A DNA stretch of 64,000 nt from Aulosira sp. FACHB-615 (GTDB lineage: Bacteria; Cyanobacteriota; Cyanobacteriia; Cyanobacteriales; Nostocaceae): contig NZ_JACJSE010000002.1 in NCBI RefSeq assembly GCF_014698045.1, positions 523,752 through 587,751 on the forward strand. Reading direction: 5' to 3'. Below, piece after piece: positions 8,706-16,996 of this stretch (position 1 is the stretch's first letter; each line of letters starts with the position of its first letter). The notes beneath the pieces were generated by a model. That model made no database searches. It worked only from the letters and a program-made list of their open reading frames with translations, and was not told the DNA's origin. The position numbers were made by a program, and so were the translations under genes.

Positions 8706-9055
8706 TTATTTTTGGGTTTGATATGTCATTACAATCAGAGATTGCCAGTAATCAAATCAATTAAAAATATGACTAAATAAAATCCTTAAAAAGACAAAAT
8801 TAAGGATAAATTAAACCTAATTTAAAATCAATGATTTGCGCCACATTTATCAATATAAAATAATATTTATTTACCTGATAACTTATAGAATATTTACCAA
8901 TATACCTCTCTCAGAAAACCTGTTTAATCGTATTATAAATCTTGTTATCAGTCAGTCTATTTTATACAGCAGATTTTTAAGTTATTTCTCAAGACTAGTA
9001 GAAAGTCCATTCTGAATGCTGCTGCATATTGTTCAACTTATAGATTAATCAAAAA
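8706..9055. other. AT-rich intergenic region
   Basis: The 350 bp between the gatD terminator and the cupin gene are very AT-rich. I see no ORF, repeat or recognisable RNA. It presumably contains the cupin promoter. Confidence 0.4.
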
Positions 9056-9418
9056 ATGAGTATAGAGAGAATTTTCAAGAGTACTGATTTTTTTCAACCT
9101 ACAGATGGTGAACCAATTCGTTCAGTTGTGACGGAATCACCAGATGCAGTTGTGGTTGCTTGGTATGTCAAACCCGGACAAGAAATTGGAGCGCACATTC
9201 ATCCTACTGGTCAGGATACCTGGACAATATTATCCGGTAGTGGTGAATATTATTTAGATATAGACGGTTCTCGCAAAATAATTACCGTTGGAGATGTGGT
9301 TGTAGCACCAGTCCAATGTGTTCACGGTGTGTTTAATCACGGCGATGAACCCTTGATATTTATTTCTGTGGTGACACCTTATGAGGCTGGATATGAACCT
9401 GTGACCATCAAATCGTAA
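9056..9418 (+). CDS. small single-domain cupin protein
   Basis: The 120-residue product is a single cupin barrel. Cupin motif 1 is PGQEIGAHIHPTGQDTW with the two metal-ligand histidines (about residues 47 and 49) and a following Gln/Asp region. Motif 2 is GDVVVAPVQCVHGVFNHG with the third histidine (about residue 92). It has no signal peptide and no DNA-binding domain. Small cupins of this type bind a divalent metal and act as isomerases, dioxygenases or ligand-binding proteins; the substrate is not predictable. The gene is monocistronic: it is flanked upstream by 350 bp of non-coding DNA and downstream by a bidirectional terminator at 9496. Confidence 0.82.
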   Translation: MSIERIFKSTDFFQPTDGEPIRSVVTESPDAVVVAWYVKPGQEIGAHIHPTGQDTWTILSGSGEYYLDIDGSRKIITVGDVVVAPVQCVHGVFNHGDEPLIFISVVTPYEAGYEPVTIKS

Positions 9419-9495
9419 ACAGCCTTAATCAAGAGTGCTGAGTTTTGTAAATCTAACAGGTTTCAAAATCTTGTCAGTTCTTTTAAATACAAAGA

Positions 9496-9521
9496 AAAGA
9501 GGGATTGAATTATCCCTCTTT
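9496..9521. terminator. bidirectional terminator between cupin and heme peroxidase genes
   Basis: AAAGAGGGAT (9496-9505) pairs perfectly with ATCCCTCTTT (9512-9521). T-rich DNA (ATTTTTAG) follows on the plus strand and TTCTTTGTATTT on the minus strand. It lies between two convergent genes. Confidence 0.85.
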
Positions 9522-9573
9522 ATTTTTAGTTGATGGAGTGTACTTGGTTGAATATTAAGTACTCACACTCACT

Positions 9574-11142
9574 CTACTGTCCACGACTAGCCGGGTCTAC
9601 ACGAGCAAAAGTCAGAAAATCAACCATCCGAAAGTCTTCTGGTCTACCTGTTCTAGTAGGTAAAGTTGGCACCCAAGAAGGATTAACGTTCAAATAAGAT
9701 TTTGGATCTACTTGAAGCAAGCCAATAATCACTTCACCAATAATGCGACTACCCAGAGGGCCTAGACGTAGGCCTCTTTCCATAAGTTCAGCTTCTTTAA
9801 GGATGTAGTACCAGAGTGGTGTAGAGGTATCGAAGGTAGGATAGATGCTTCGCAGTTCTGCTAGGTCATTCTTACTAAGGACAGATACACCAATTGCGCG
9901 AGCTAGGGTTTGACCGGATGGTAACTGCCAAGTTACGTGTCGCAGCAAGTTGCGCTGTAAGAGTGAAGTAGGTGGTGTACCTTCTACGATCGCCTGGAGT
10001 GGTAAGTTAAACAATGCGCTAGAGATTTTCGTATCGATTAACTTGTTACGTCGGATTTGAGTATCGTTAAAGTCAAAAAATGTCTGCCAACCAATAAAAC
10101 GCCTTGGCGCTCTAGCAAAACCGCGCAAATCACTAGGATCAGCTTTTCCGTCTTGGGAAGGGTCGAAAATAAACGCAAAGAAGGGTTGGCCATTGTCACC
10201 TGCCAAGTTAGCCCGATAAGACGGACGCACCATACTGTGACCAAAACGATAGCCTACTTGAAATTCAACTGGAATAAAGCCTCTACCTGGCAAGGGGGTA
10301 TAAAATCTTCGACCATTCCTTAAGATTTCATTTACCCGATCCTGACCAATAATTTGGGGGAGAAATTCGTGCAGAATCAGCCACTGATAATGCCAAGTGG
10401 TCAAACGACGAGCTTCGTTAAAAGCGTTTACATTGTTGATAGATGGACTCTGGGATCTCACCAAATCAACTGCACGGTTGTGAAAGAGGTGAAATGCACT
10501 CAGGATTCCCGTGAGAATTAAGTGCTGGTCGTTACGTGGGTCAACGACGAGGGCGCGGTTATTTGCGTCGCGGGGCAAATCTTCAAACAACCCGCCATTT
10601 TCCAGTCTGAGTTTGATTTGGTCTGTTGGGTCATAAAATGTGGGTGATGCAAACGGCCCATCACCGTAGACTGTATCCAGGTCAAAAGCTGGAGTCCGAC
10701 CATTTGGGGCAGATACTGGAGGTGTGACCCTACCCAACCGAGATGACAAATCAAATGTAATGTCGTGATCCATAAACTGGCCAAAAAATGTTGTACCAGC
10801 TGTATGGTTGGGGTTGTTGGGGTTGTTGACGTTGAGAGCCGGATCGACAATCAAGGCTAGAGGCCCTGCGGCTAAATTGTCTTTGGCATCTAATATCCCG
10901 CCAGCTTTGCCCATTTCTAAAAGAGCGGCTCTGATAACATCAGTGGGTGGCGCAAAGGAAGGCTGATTCCGAAACATCCGACCGAACCTGCTGGGCAGAA
11001 CCGCATCATTTGTATCTGCCTGCGCTACTCGATTCAGCAACACACCTACCATTACGCCAACAATCATCATGGCAGTAGCAACAATGGCTAACAATGAAAT
11101 TACTTTTTTTTTCGAGAAGTTTTTATGTTTTAAACTTCTCAT
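9574..11142 (-). CDS. animal-type (peroxinectin/MPO family) heme peroxidase, exported
   Basis: From the chosen start the protein is 522 residues. It has a basic N-terminus and a hydrophobic segment (VISLLAIVATAMMIVGVMVGVLL), then AQA, which looks like a signal peptide or anchor. The distal site is FGQFMDHD (His about 126) and the proximal heme ligand lies in YRFGHSMVRP (His about 302). The conserved distal Arg is in DPRNDQ (about 203); the following position, Glu in mammalian enzymes where it forms a heme ester, is Gln here (about 206). The family oxidises halides or phenols with hydrogen peroxide outside the cytosol; in bacteria a defence role is suspected. I chose ATG 11142 because GGGGGA lies just upstream; an in-frame ATG at 11166 is possible. 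Confidence 0.85.
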   Translation of the reverse strand: MRSLKHKNFSKKKVISLLAIVATAMMIVGVMVGVLLNRVAQADTNDAVLPSRFGRMFRNQPSFAPPTDVIRAALLEMGKAGGILDAKDNLAAGPLALIVDPALNVNNPNNPNHTAGTTFFGQFMDHDITFDLSSRLGRVTPPVSAPNGRTPAFDLDTVYGDGPFASPTFYDPTDQIKLRLENGGLFEDLPRDANNRALVVDPRNDQHLILTGILSAFHLFHNRAVDLVRSQSPSINNVNAFNEARRLTTWHYQWLILHEFLPQIIGQDRVNEILRNGRRFYTPLPGRGFIPVEFQVGYRFGHSMVRPSYRANLAGDNGQPFFAFIFDPSQDGKADPSDLRGFARAPRRFIGWQTFFDFNDTQIRRNKLIDTKISSALFNLPLQAIVEGTPPTSLLQRNLLRHVTWQLPSGQTLARAIGVSVLSKNDLAELRSIYPTFDTSTPLWYYILKEAELMERGLRLGPLGSRIIGEVIIGLLQVDPKSYLNVNPSWVPTLPTRTGRPEDFRMVDFLTFARVDPASRGQ

Positions 11143-11365
11143 TTTTCCCCCGTTCAAAACTTTCATAATATTTTCTTAAACAAGGTATTAGGTGTTAGTA
11201 AACTTGGTAATAAGCCACGAGAAAACTATACATGAATTCTTTAGCCAAAAAAATCATGTAGAACTTTGAGTTTTGTGAATGCACTTATAAAAAGTGGATA
11301 AATATTTGGAAAAGTTTAATTTTTTGGTCAAATTAGTCAAAAATTCTTAAGATAAAAATTAACTT

Positions 11366-11794
11366 TTATTTGTGGGCTTGAATATAAAACACCTGCGGAA
11401 TATTGGGCAAATAATATAGGAAAGCCAATCCACAAGCAATTTGAATTGCACTCAAACCAAATAAAGGATGAAAATCTGGTTTGAGAAAGTCAATAAAAAA
11501 CCGAAAAATTACGTAGGAAATTAAATAAAATTTAAACAATTCACCACTGCGATATTGATAAAGGCAGCGAAGATTTATTAAGAATAATAAATAAATGTAA
11601 AAGAATATTTCATATAATTGTGTGGGATGACGCAAAATACCATCACCAAAATCTACACTCCAAGGTAAAGTGGTGGCAATGCCATAGGTGCGATCGCATA
11701 GTAAACGGAAAGCCACCGCATAAGCTAAGGATTCAAATAAAAGATGCGGATGAATCTGTCATGAGCCTAAACAAAAATATACCGAAAAAGTCAC
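11366..11794 (-). pseudogene. decayed prolipoprotein diacylglyceryl transferase-like gene
   Basis: Reading from the GTG at 11794, the frame gives MTFSVYFCLGS, then an in-frame TGA at 11761-11759, then QIHPHLLFESLAYAVAFRLL joined directly to CDRTYGIATTLPW, then a normal Lgt-like C-terminus with HPTQLYE and three membrane segments. The opening and closing parts match the cyanobacterial Lgt-like family of about 250 residues, so roughly 100 central residues are missing at the AFRLL/CDRTYG junction, including the part that should carry the G-R-x-G/N region. Both the stop codon and the deletion would inactivate it. Translation could at best restart at the GTG at 11716, giving a 116-residue fragment. 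A sequencing error could explain the stop but not the deletion. Confidence 0.75.
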
Positions 11795-11935
11795 AAATTA
11801 CGCTGCTTGTGTCATATAGTCTAATACAGTCCAGTTAAGAAAGTTTGCCTGTGGAGACAGGGGAACAGTCGGAGAACAAAATTATGCCTCCCCCAAGCAG
11901 TGTTGGGAAAGGCATGAAAAAAAAAGCTGAAATTA

Positions 11936-12448
11936 TCAGTGTTTGATTTCTAAATTGAGGATGTAACATCCGATTTGGACTTTTTCTGCCCACAATTCAT
12001 ACTCTAGGCGCAAGTGTTCCGGGAATTGTTTACCCGTAAGTGTCAATGTTTTTGTAAAATTTCGTAAGCGAATCGGATTATTTGGTTGTAAAGATTCCGT
12101 GGGCAACCAATAACGGCTGACACCGTATATCCCTTTTTCCCAGAAGTGGCGGTAACTTACTTGACCATTACCTTGCATAGTCATAATCACCCGATATGGA
12201 GAAATTTCCAGCCACAAAACTCTGGGACTACTGGGAACGTAGGCAGTGTTTTTTCTGTGCGGCAAAATTTCCTCTGTACTGGGAGAAGTTTCTACTTCAC
12301 AGGTAATAAGAGGCGGTGCAGTTAACAGTAAGTGAAATCGTTCAGTATCTTTCTGATACAAAGTTCCGGCAGTTTCGACCACTGACCAGAACGGCAGGTC
12401 AGTGGAAATTAGTGATAAGCACACAGGCTTGCGATGATAGGTCAGCAT
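11936..12448 (-). CDS. conserved hypothetical protein (170 aa)
   Basis: A 170-residue, soluble, beta-rich-looking protein. The most regular stretch is near residues 78-115 (LWLEISPYRVIMTMQG, then YRHFWEKGIYGVSRYWLP). The C-terminal part ends in an alternating hydrophobic pattern (EKVQIGCYILNLEIKH). No enzymatic motif or signal peptide is visible. It is monocistronic, lying 142 bp from the decayed lgt-like gene and facing a 745-bp repeat-rich gap upstream. The coding character (third-position bias, absence of rare runs) supports a real gene; the function is unknown. Confidence 0.65.
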   Translation of the reverse strand: MLTYHRKPVCLSLISTDLPFWSVVETAGTLYQKDTERFHLLLTAPPLITCEVETSPSTEEILPHRKNTAYVPSSPRVLWLEISPYRVIMTMQGNGQVSYRHFWEKGIYGVSRYWLPTESLQPNNPIRLRNFTKTLTLTGKQFPEHLRLEYELWAEKVQIGCYILNLEIKH

Positions 12449-12711
12449 GGGAGCAGTATGGGCTAACAGCTATTGAATAACAAGATGAAATTAATCCAGG
12501 GAGTCTAGCAGTCCAGAACCAGCAACTAAATAGTAAAACATGCTTAATCTTAACTGAATATGCTGATTTGGTAAGCTAAATATCTCAACATAAAAATAAG
12601 TTAAATCTAAATTCAAGTATTGCAAACAACATTTTTTTTGATAAAGGTAACTTTAAACACAGTGAATAAATACTTATATATGAATCCGGTTTGATTGTTG
12701 AATATATGTAA

Positions 12712-12747
12712 AGGCAGGGAGTAGGGAATGGGGAGTAGGGAGTAGGA
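12712..12747. repeat. GGGAGTA-type short tandem heptamer repeat
   Basis: Degenerate 7-bp units (GGCAGGG, AGTAGGG, AATGGGG, AGTAGGG, AGTAGG) follow each other without spacers. The same family recurs at 21938-21956, 38534-38565, 46262-46283 and 54375-54413 (reverse strand). Such STRR tracts are characteristic of heterocystous cyanobacteria. It lies in the 745-bp gap 12449-13193, which otherwise holds only the palindromic element at 12947. Confidence 0.7.
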
Positions 12748-12946
12748 AAGAAGTCTGATCTGGGTGTGCTGATTTGTTCAGCAATCCAATATTAGTCTTA
12801 TAGTTTGATGAATGTTATGTTTTGCAACAAATGATGAAAATACTACAGTCTTTTGAGCATATACAACGAGTGCGGGAACAGGTAAGAGGTAACAGCTTTC
12901 TCGAACTGCCAGAATATGGGGTTTCAAGTCCCTAAATTGATTGATT

Positions 12947-13115
12947 AGGACTTACGCAGACTCTAAGATTTTTTGGCGTTATACCCTGCGGGAAGTCGCT
13001 TGCGCGTCTAATGCGATTTGAAGAGACCTTACTTTTCGGGTTCTCCGAAGGATTACGGGAAACCGCTTCGCGTCTACGATAAATTAGACTTTTTAAAGAT
13101 TTTTGCGTAAATCCT
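12947..13115. repeat. MITE-like element with AGGACTTACGCA ends
   Basis: The left end AGGACTTACGCA (12947-12958) and the right end TGCGTAAATCCT (13104-13115) are reverse complements with one mismatch, bounding 169 bp without an ORF. Inside are short repeats (GTCGCTTGCGCGTCTA and CCGCTTCGCGTCTACG). The same terminus recurs at 40588, 52739, 53327 and, as a 73-bp mini-version, at 57040-57112. Confidence 0.55.
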
Positions 13116-13193
13116 GTTTATGAAAAGAGGTAAGAACATTTGTTCTAGACAAGTAGTGCAATACAAATGTCAGACATAAATAAACGTTAAGAT

Positions 13194-14072
13194 TTAAATT
13201 TGTATGGTTTTTCTTTCAGTTAAACACATCGCAATTCCTTTTTCATAATACGCAGCTTCGTTAATAAAAATGGGGTAAACTGTAGATGTGCCTGAATAGG
13301 CGATCGCACTTCCTTCTAATGTTAAAAATATCGGTTCGCCAGGGTTAAGCGGTTGATAATCTCGAAACTGGAGTTCGGGGTGAATCATGCCGATAATTTC
13401 TCCTGCTTCGTTACGAGGATAATCAATAACTCCTGTATATTGATAATATGTTAGATTCGTATTTGATGGTTGAGATAAACCTTGATTATAACTTTCGATA
13501 TAGTCTAAAACTTGATAAATTAACGCTTCAGTTTTTTGAAATAACTCAGCATTTAAAACTCCCTGTGCTACAGGCCCCACTTCAATGGCAAAACCCAATT
13601 CTGATATTGAACACAGAAAGTTAGAATCTCTTGTGGGTTGAGAATAACAAATTCTCACATCAGGGTTAATTGCACTTAATTGGGCAGCTAATTGTAATAT
13701 AAATGGATGTTGGCTACCTAAAATTATAGTTAACTGCATATTTGCAGTAGAACTATGCAAATCAATAATAACTTGTTGCTGATTTTTACTTTCTTCTGCT
13801 AGTAAATAATAGATATTTTTTGCCAAAATATCTTCATAACTAGCAAGTTGGGGATTTTGTAAATCTGCTGTTGCAAAGCAACGATTTAAGTCTTTATCAA
13901 TATAGCGTCTGGCTGCTGCAAATGCTTTGGGGTTACTCAATAAAACGCGAGTATCAAAACTTGGACGCTGAATCAGTTGCGGAAACTGTTCAAATTTTTT
14001 ACCTAGATAGATACCTGTAAATTCATTGCCATGTGTACCAGTAGCAATGACTACTGAATTGATGTTTCCCAT
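13194..14072 (-). CDS. aspartoacylase-type zinc deacylase
   Basis: The 292-residue product belongs to the succinylglutamate desuccinylase/aspartoacylase (M14-like) family. Zinc ligands are visible in ATGTHGNEFTG (His about 14, Glu about 17) and IDLHSST (His about 105); the substrate-binding Arg pair lies in the DKDLNRCF region (about residues 59-66). The C-terminal beta domain fits aspartoacylase (IHPELQFRDYQPLNPGEPIF). It would hydrolyse an N-acyl amino acid such as N-acetyl-aspartate in the cytosol. It is the last gene of a three-gene minus-strand operon, 5 bp behind a Uma2 gene. The length (about 290-310 expected) is normal. Confidence 0.85.
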   Translation of the reverse strand: MGNINSVVIATGTHGNEFTGIYLGKKFEQFPQLIQRPSFDTRVLLSNPKAFAAARRYIDKDLNRCFATADLQNPQLASYEDILAKNIYYLLAEESKNQQQVIIDLHSSTANMQLTIILGSQHPFILQLAAQLSAINPDVRICYSQPTRDSNFLCSISELGFAIEVGPVAQGVLNAELFQKTEALIYQVLDYIESYNQGLSQPSNTNLTYYQYTGVIDYPRNEAGEIIGMIHPELQFRDYQPLNPGEPIFLTLEGSAIAYSGTSTVYPIFINEAAYYEKGIAMCLTERKTIQI

Positions 14073-14077
14073 AGTTT

Positions 14078-14782
14078 TTATAAATTGTTGGGGTCGATAC
14101 CTTTTTGTTGTAATTTAGCTAAAAGTTCTTGAAGTTGGTTTTGGGTTTCTTCTAGTTGCTGTTGTCGTACATTTGCCAATTCTTCTGGTGTTGGATATCG
14201 TCTACCATTTTCATCGTACCAATACAACCATTCTCGCGTCATGCCTTGATAACTTCCACGTTCTCTGCCAATACCTAAATTAACTTCTGGCATCCAAATT
14301 TTATCACCAGATTGTAAAATATACTCTCCATCAACTAGGCGATAAACTTCCAGCCGTTGACGTTTCCGGCGTAAGCGTGTTGGGGCGTAAATTACATAAT
14401 ATAATACTCCCAACTGAGCATAATCTAATTTCTTTTGTTCGTATTCATAATTGTATGCTTGTGAGACAATTTCTAACGTAAAAATTGGTGGTATACCATC
14501 TTCTTCCCACATCACATAACTAAAACGTCCATTTTCGCCAATAAAACGTTCTACGCCTAAACTTAAAAATCCATCAGGAACGATCGCAGGTTTACTCACT
14601 CCATAATAAATACCCATATTTATGCCAAAAAACCAGTCTTCACGACTGTGCCAAATGCTGGTTAAAATTGATAATAATAAGCTGGGAATTAATATTTGTA
14701 ATTCATTATCCACAGGTGTATCGTCAGAATCTGGTAATTCGGCTGATGAAGGTAAACATGCTAACGGATTGTAGTAAAACAT
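14078..14782 (-). CDS. Uma2 family protein with C-terminal coiled coil
   Basis: The product is 234 residues. The Uma2 (DUF820) PD-(D/E)xK-like core is visible as PDGFLSLGVERF (about residue 69), then FTLEIVSQAYNYEYEQKKLDYAQLG, where the usual E-V-x-S and Y-x-x-x-G/K-x-x-Y pattern is recognisable. The last 40 residues are a Gln/Leu-rich helix (QQQLEETQNQLQELLAKLQQK) likely to form a coiled coil. Uma2 genes are hugely expanded in cyanobacteria; their cellular role is unsettled though a nuclease fold is predicted. It sits 29 bp behind a membrane protein gene and 5 bp before the aspartoacylase, so it is co-transcribed with both. Confidence 0.8.
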   Translation of the reverse strand: MFYYNPLACLPSSAELPDSDDTPVDNELQILIPSLLLSILTSIWHSREDWFFGINMGIYYGVSKPAIVPDGFLSLGVERFIGENGRFSYVMWEEDGIPPIFTLEIVSQAYNYEYEQKKLDYAQLGVLYYVIYAPTRLRRKRQRLEVYRLVDGEYILQSGDKIWMPEVNLGIGRERGSYQGMTREWLYWYDENGRRYPTPEELANVRQQQLEETQNQLQELLAKLQQKGIDPNNL

Positions 14783-14811
14783 AAATGTATTTCCTACTCA
14801 AACTTTTCTGC

Positions 14812-15555
14812 TTAACTTGCCTGAGTTTGCCTTGGTAAGCGTCTTTTTAAACTACAAAAACCAATTGCTGGTACTATTCCTAGGATAGTTGCTGTTAATC
14901 CTTGTTGACTGCCATACAATATTGCTTCTGGTATGAAGTTTTGCATTAATGATAGCAACCAGACCAGCAAACTAATTAACAAAAAAGCAACTGATGGTAC
15001 AAAATTCCACCACCAGGATTTGATTGTGTAACGGCGTACAACTAGCCATTGCAATAGTCCGATCCAAAGACCAGAAAAAATATAAGCAATTGTTGATAAA
15101 AATCCAAAGATAATTGCTAACTCAGGAGATAAAGTTTCATTAAGAGAATTAGCAATTGAAGCAATATAATTAATCCAGGCAGTCGCTACACAATCAGCAG
15201 TTAACCAACCGATGGTAGTTGCAATTATCCATCGCCAACCAGAAAGATAACGACGGATAACTAATGTTTGGTCGGTAGCAAAAACCACAGCAAATACAAT
15301 ATTACTGAGTAATTTTATGCCATAGCCCCATGATTGCATTTCTATAGATCCAAATGCAGTCAGAATTTGTGTGAGCAGTCTTTCTACTGCCAGACTAAAA
15401 ACGCCACCCACTACCCAACCCAAAATTGTCATAAAAGTAAACAATACACAAAACTTGCGTCGCTGGCTGGGGGGTATAAATAATTTGCCTGATGGAGAAT
15501 TGCTATTAGTAGCTGCAACATTAGAAGGATTTGGATTATTAGAATCGGTTTGCAT
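14812..15555 (-). CDS. multi-pass membrane protein, function unknown
   Basis: The 247-residue protein has a polar Asn/Ser-rich N-terminus (about 30 residues) followed by about six hydrophobic segments. Two copies of a related unit can be seen: a helix ending in a basic turn, LVIRRYLSGWRW (about residue 100) and LVVRRYTIKSWWW (about 175). The pattern G-x-x-x-G-L-L-Q-W-L is frequent in cyanobacterial membrane proteins of unknown role. It is the first gene of the operon that continues into Uma2 and aspartoacylase, and it diverges from hemE across 116 bp. No transport or enzymatic signature was found. Confidence 0.7.
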   Translation of the reverse strand: MQTDSNNPNPSNVAATNSNSPSGKLFIPPSQRRKFCVLFTFMTILGWVVGGVFSLAVERLLTQILTAFGSIEMQSWGYGIKLLSNIVFAVVFATDQTLVIRRYLSGWRWIIATTIGWLTADCVATAWINYIASIANSLNETLSPELAIIFGFLSTIAYIFSGLWIGLLQWLVVRRYTIKSWWWNFVPSVAFLLISLLVWLLSLMQNFIPEAILYGSQQGLTATILGIVPAIGFCSLKRRLPRQTQAS

Positions 15556-15671
15556 ATTAAGTTAAGTAAAGCTAAGACTTGGGCTTTTCAAGCAAGCCTT
15601 CTGAAAAAGCGTAATCTCAGAATGATAAGCTAAACATTGACATAACAAAGTGACTTAGGATGAAGTGTTAA

Positions 15672-16733
15672 ATGGGTGTTTCCTCAACGGCCCCTCATCT
15701 CCTGCGGGCTGCTCGTGGTGAAATAGTAGATCGTCCCCCAGTATGGATGATGCGACAAGCGGGACGATATATGAAGGCGTACCGAGACTTAAGGGAAAAG
15801 TATCCTTCATTTCGCGATCGCTCCGAAATTCCCGAAGTAGCGATTGAAGTATCCCTGCAACCTTGGAAAGCCTTCCAGCCGGACGGAGTGATTTTATTTT
15901 CCGACATTGTAACTCCATTGCCTGGTTTGGGCATTGATATGGACATTGCGGAAGGTAAAGGGCCAATCATTCATTCGCCCATTCGCACTCAAGCACAAAT
16001 TGATAGCCTGCATGATTTAGATCCAGAGGCGGCTCTACCGTTTATTAAAACCATCTTGCAGGCATTACGCCAAGAAGTTGGCAACAAATCAACAGTATTA
16101 GGCTTTGTCGGTGCGCCGTGGACGTTAGCTGCTTACGCAGTTGAAGGAAAAGGTTCTAAAACCTATTCCATCATCAAAAACTTGGCCTTCTCAGACCCGG
16201 CAATTCTACACCAACTGCTGACAAAATTGGCAGATGCGATCGCTGTTTATGCCCGTTACCAAATTGACTGCGGCGCTCAAGTAGTGCAAATGTTCGATTC
16301 TTGGGCAGGACAATTAAGCCCTCAAGATTACGATACCTTTGCTCTGCCATATCAACGACGGGTATTCCAGCAAGTCAAACAAACCCACCCCGACACACCA
16401 TTAATTCTTTTAGTTAGTGGTAGTGCAGGTGTACTAGAAAGAATGGCTCAATCTGGTGCGGATATCGTCACCGTTGATTGGACTGTAGACATGGCTGATG
16501 CTCGCGCTCGATTAGGCAAGCACGTTAAAGTACAAGGTAATCTTGACCCTGGTGTACTCTATGCTTCCAAAGAGTTCATCCGCGATCGCATTTATGATAC
16601 CGTTCGCAAAGCTGGTAATTGGGGTCATATCCTCAACCTCGGTCATGGTGTCCTACCAGATACCCCAGAAGAAAACGTCGCTTTCTTCTTTGAAACAGCC
16701 AAGCAACTCAGTACAGCAGCACTGGTGAGTTAA
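15672..16733 (+). CDS. hemE: uroporphyrinogen decarboxylase
   Basis: The 353-residue product matches HemE along its length. The N-terminal signature is PPVWMMRQAGRYM (about residues 22-34), with the conserved catalytic-site Asp in LFSDIVTP (about 78). The downstream GFVGAPWTLAAYAVEG, FDSWAGQLSP and QGNLDP motifs are all intact. It decarboxylates the four acetate side chains of uroporphyrinogen III to give coproporphyrinogen III in the cytosol, feeding heme, chlorophyll and bilin synthesis. AGGA occurs 11 nt upstream of the ATG. It is expressed divergently from the membrane-protein operon. No anomalies were seen. Confidence 0.97.
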   Translation: MGVSSTAPHLLRAARGEIVDRPPVWMMRQAGRYMKAYRDLREKYPSFRDRSEIPEVAIEVSLQPWKAFQPDGVILFSDIVTPLPGLGIDMDIAEGKGPIIHSPIRTQAQIDSLHDLDPEAALPFIKTILQALRQEVGNKSTVLGFVGAPWTLAAYAVEGKGSKTYSIIKNLAFSDPAILHQLLTKLADAIAVYARYQIDCGAQVVQMFDSWAGQLSPQDYDTFALPYQRRVFQQVKQTHPDTPLILLVSGSAGVLERMAQSGADIVTVDWTVDMADARARLGKHVKVQGNLDPGVLYASKEFIRDRIYDTVRKAGNWGHILNLGHGVLPDTPEENVAFFFETAKQLSTAALVS

Positions 16734-16810
16734 TTCCCTTTGTGTCTTTGTGGTGACAATTTTTGAACCACAAAGACATAATAATTGCATTGCTGACACA
16801 TCTATTTTTT

Positions 16811-16996
16811 ATGAGAACTTTTACAGCGATAATCGAACGAGATCCTGACACAAATCTATATGTTGGGTACGTTCCTGGTTTTCCTGGAGCGCATTCTCAA
16901 GGTGAAACATTAGATGAGTTAAACAAAAATCTACGCGAAGTCATTGAAATGCTGCTAGAAAATGAGAATCTAGCTTTTGACAATTCACTTATATGA
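16811..16996 (+). CDS. short HicB-like antitoxin-type protein
   Basis: The 61-residue protein has the HicB partial RNase H-like fold signature: FTAIIERDPDTNLYVGYVPGFPGAHSQG, followed by a helix (TLDELNKNLREVIEMLLE). No DNA-binding domain follows. I start it at ATG 16811 rather than the upstream in-frame ATG at 16763, because the homologous fold begins with MRTFTAII. Normally such a protein pairs with a HicA mRNA interferase; no HicA is present. Instead its stop overlaps the start of a Uma2 gene (ATGA, 16993-16996), implying translational coupling. Confidence 0.75.
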   Translation: MRTFTAIIERDPDTNLYVGYVPGFPGAHSQGETLDELNKNLREVIEMLLENENLAFDNSLI

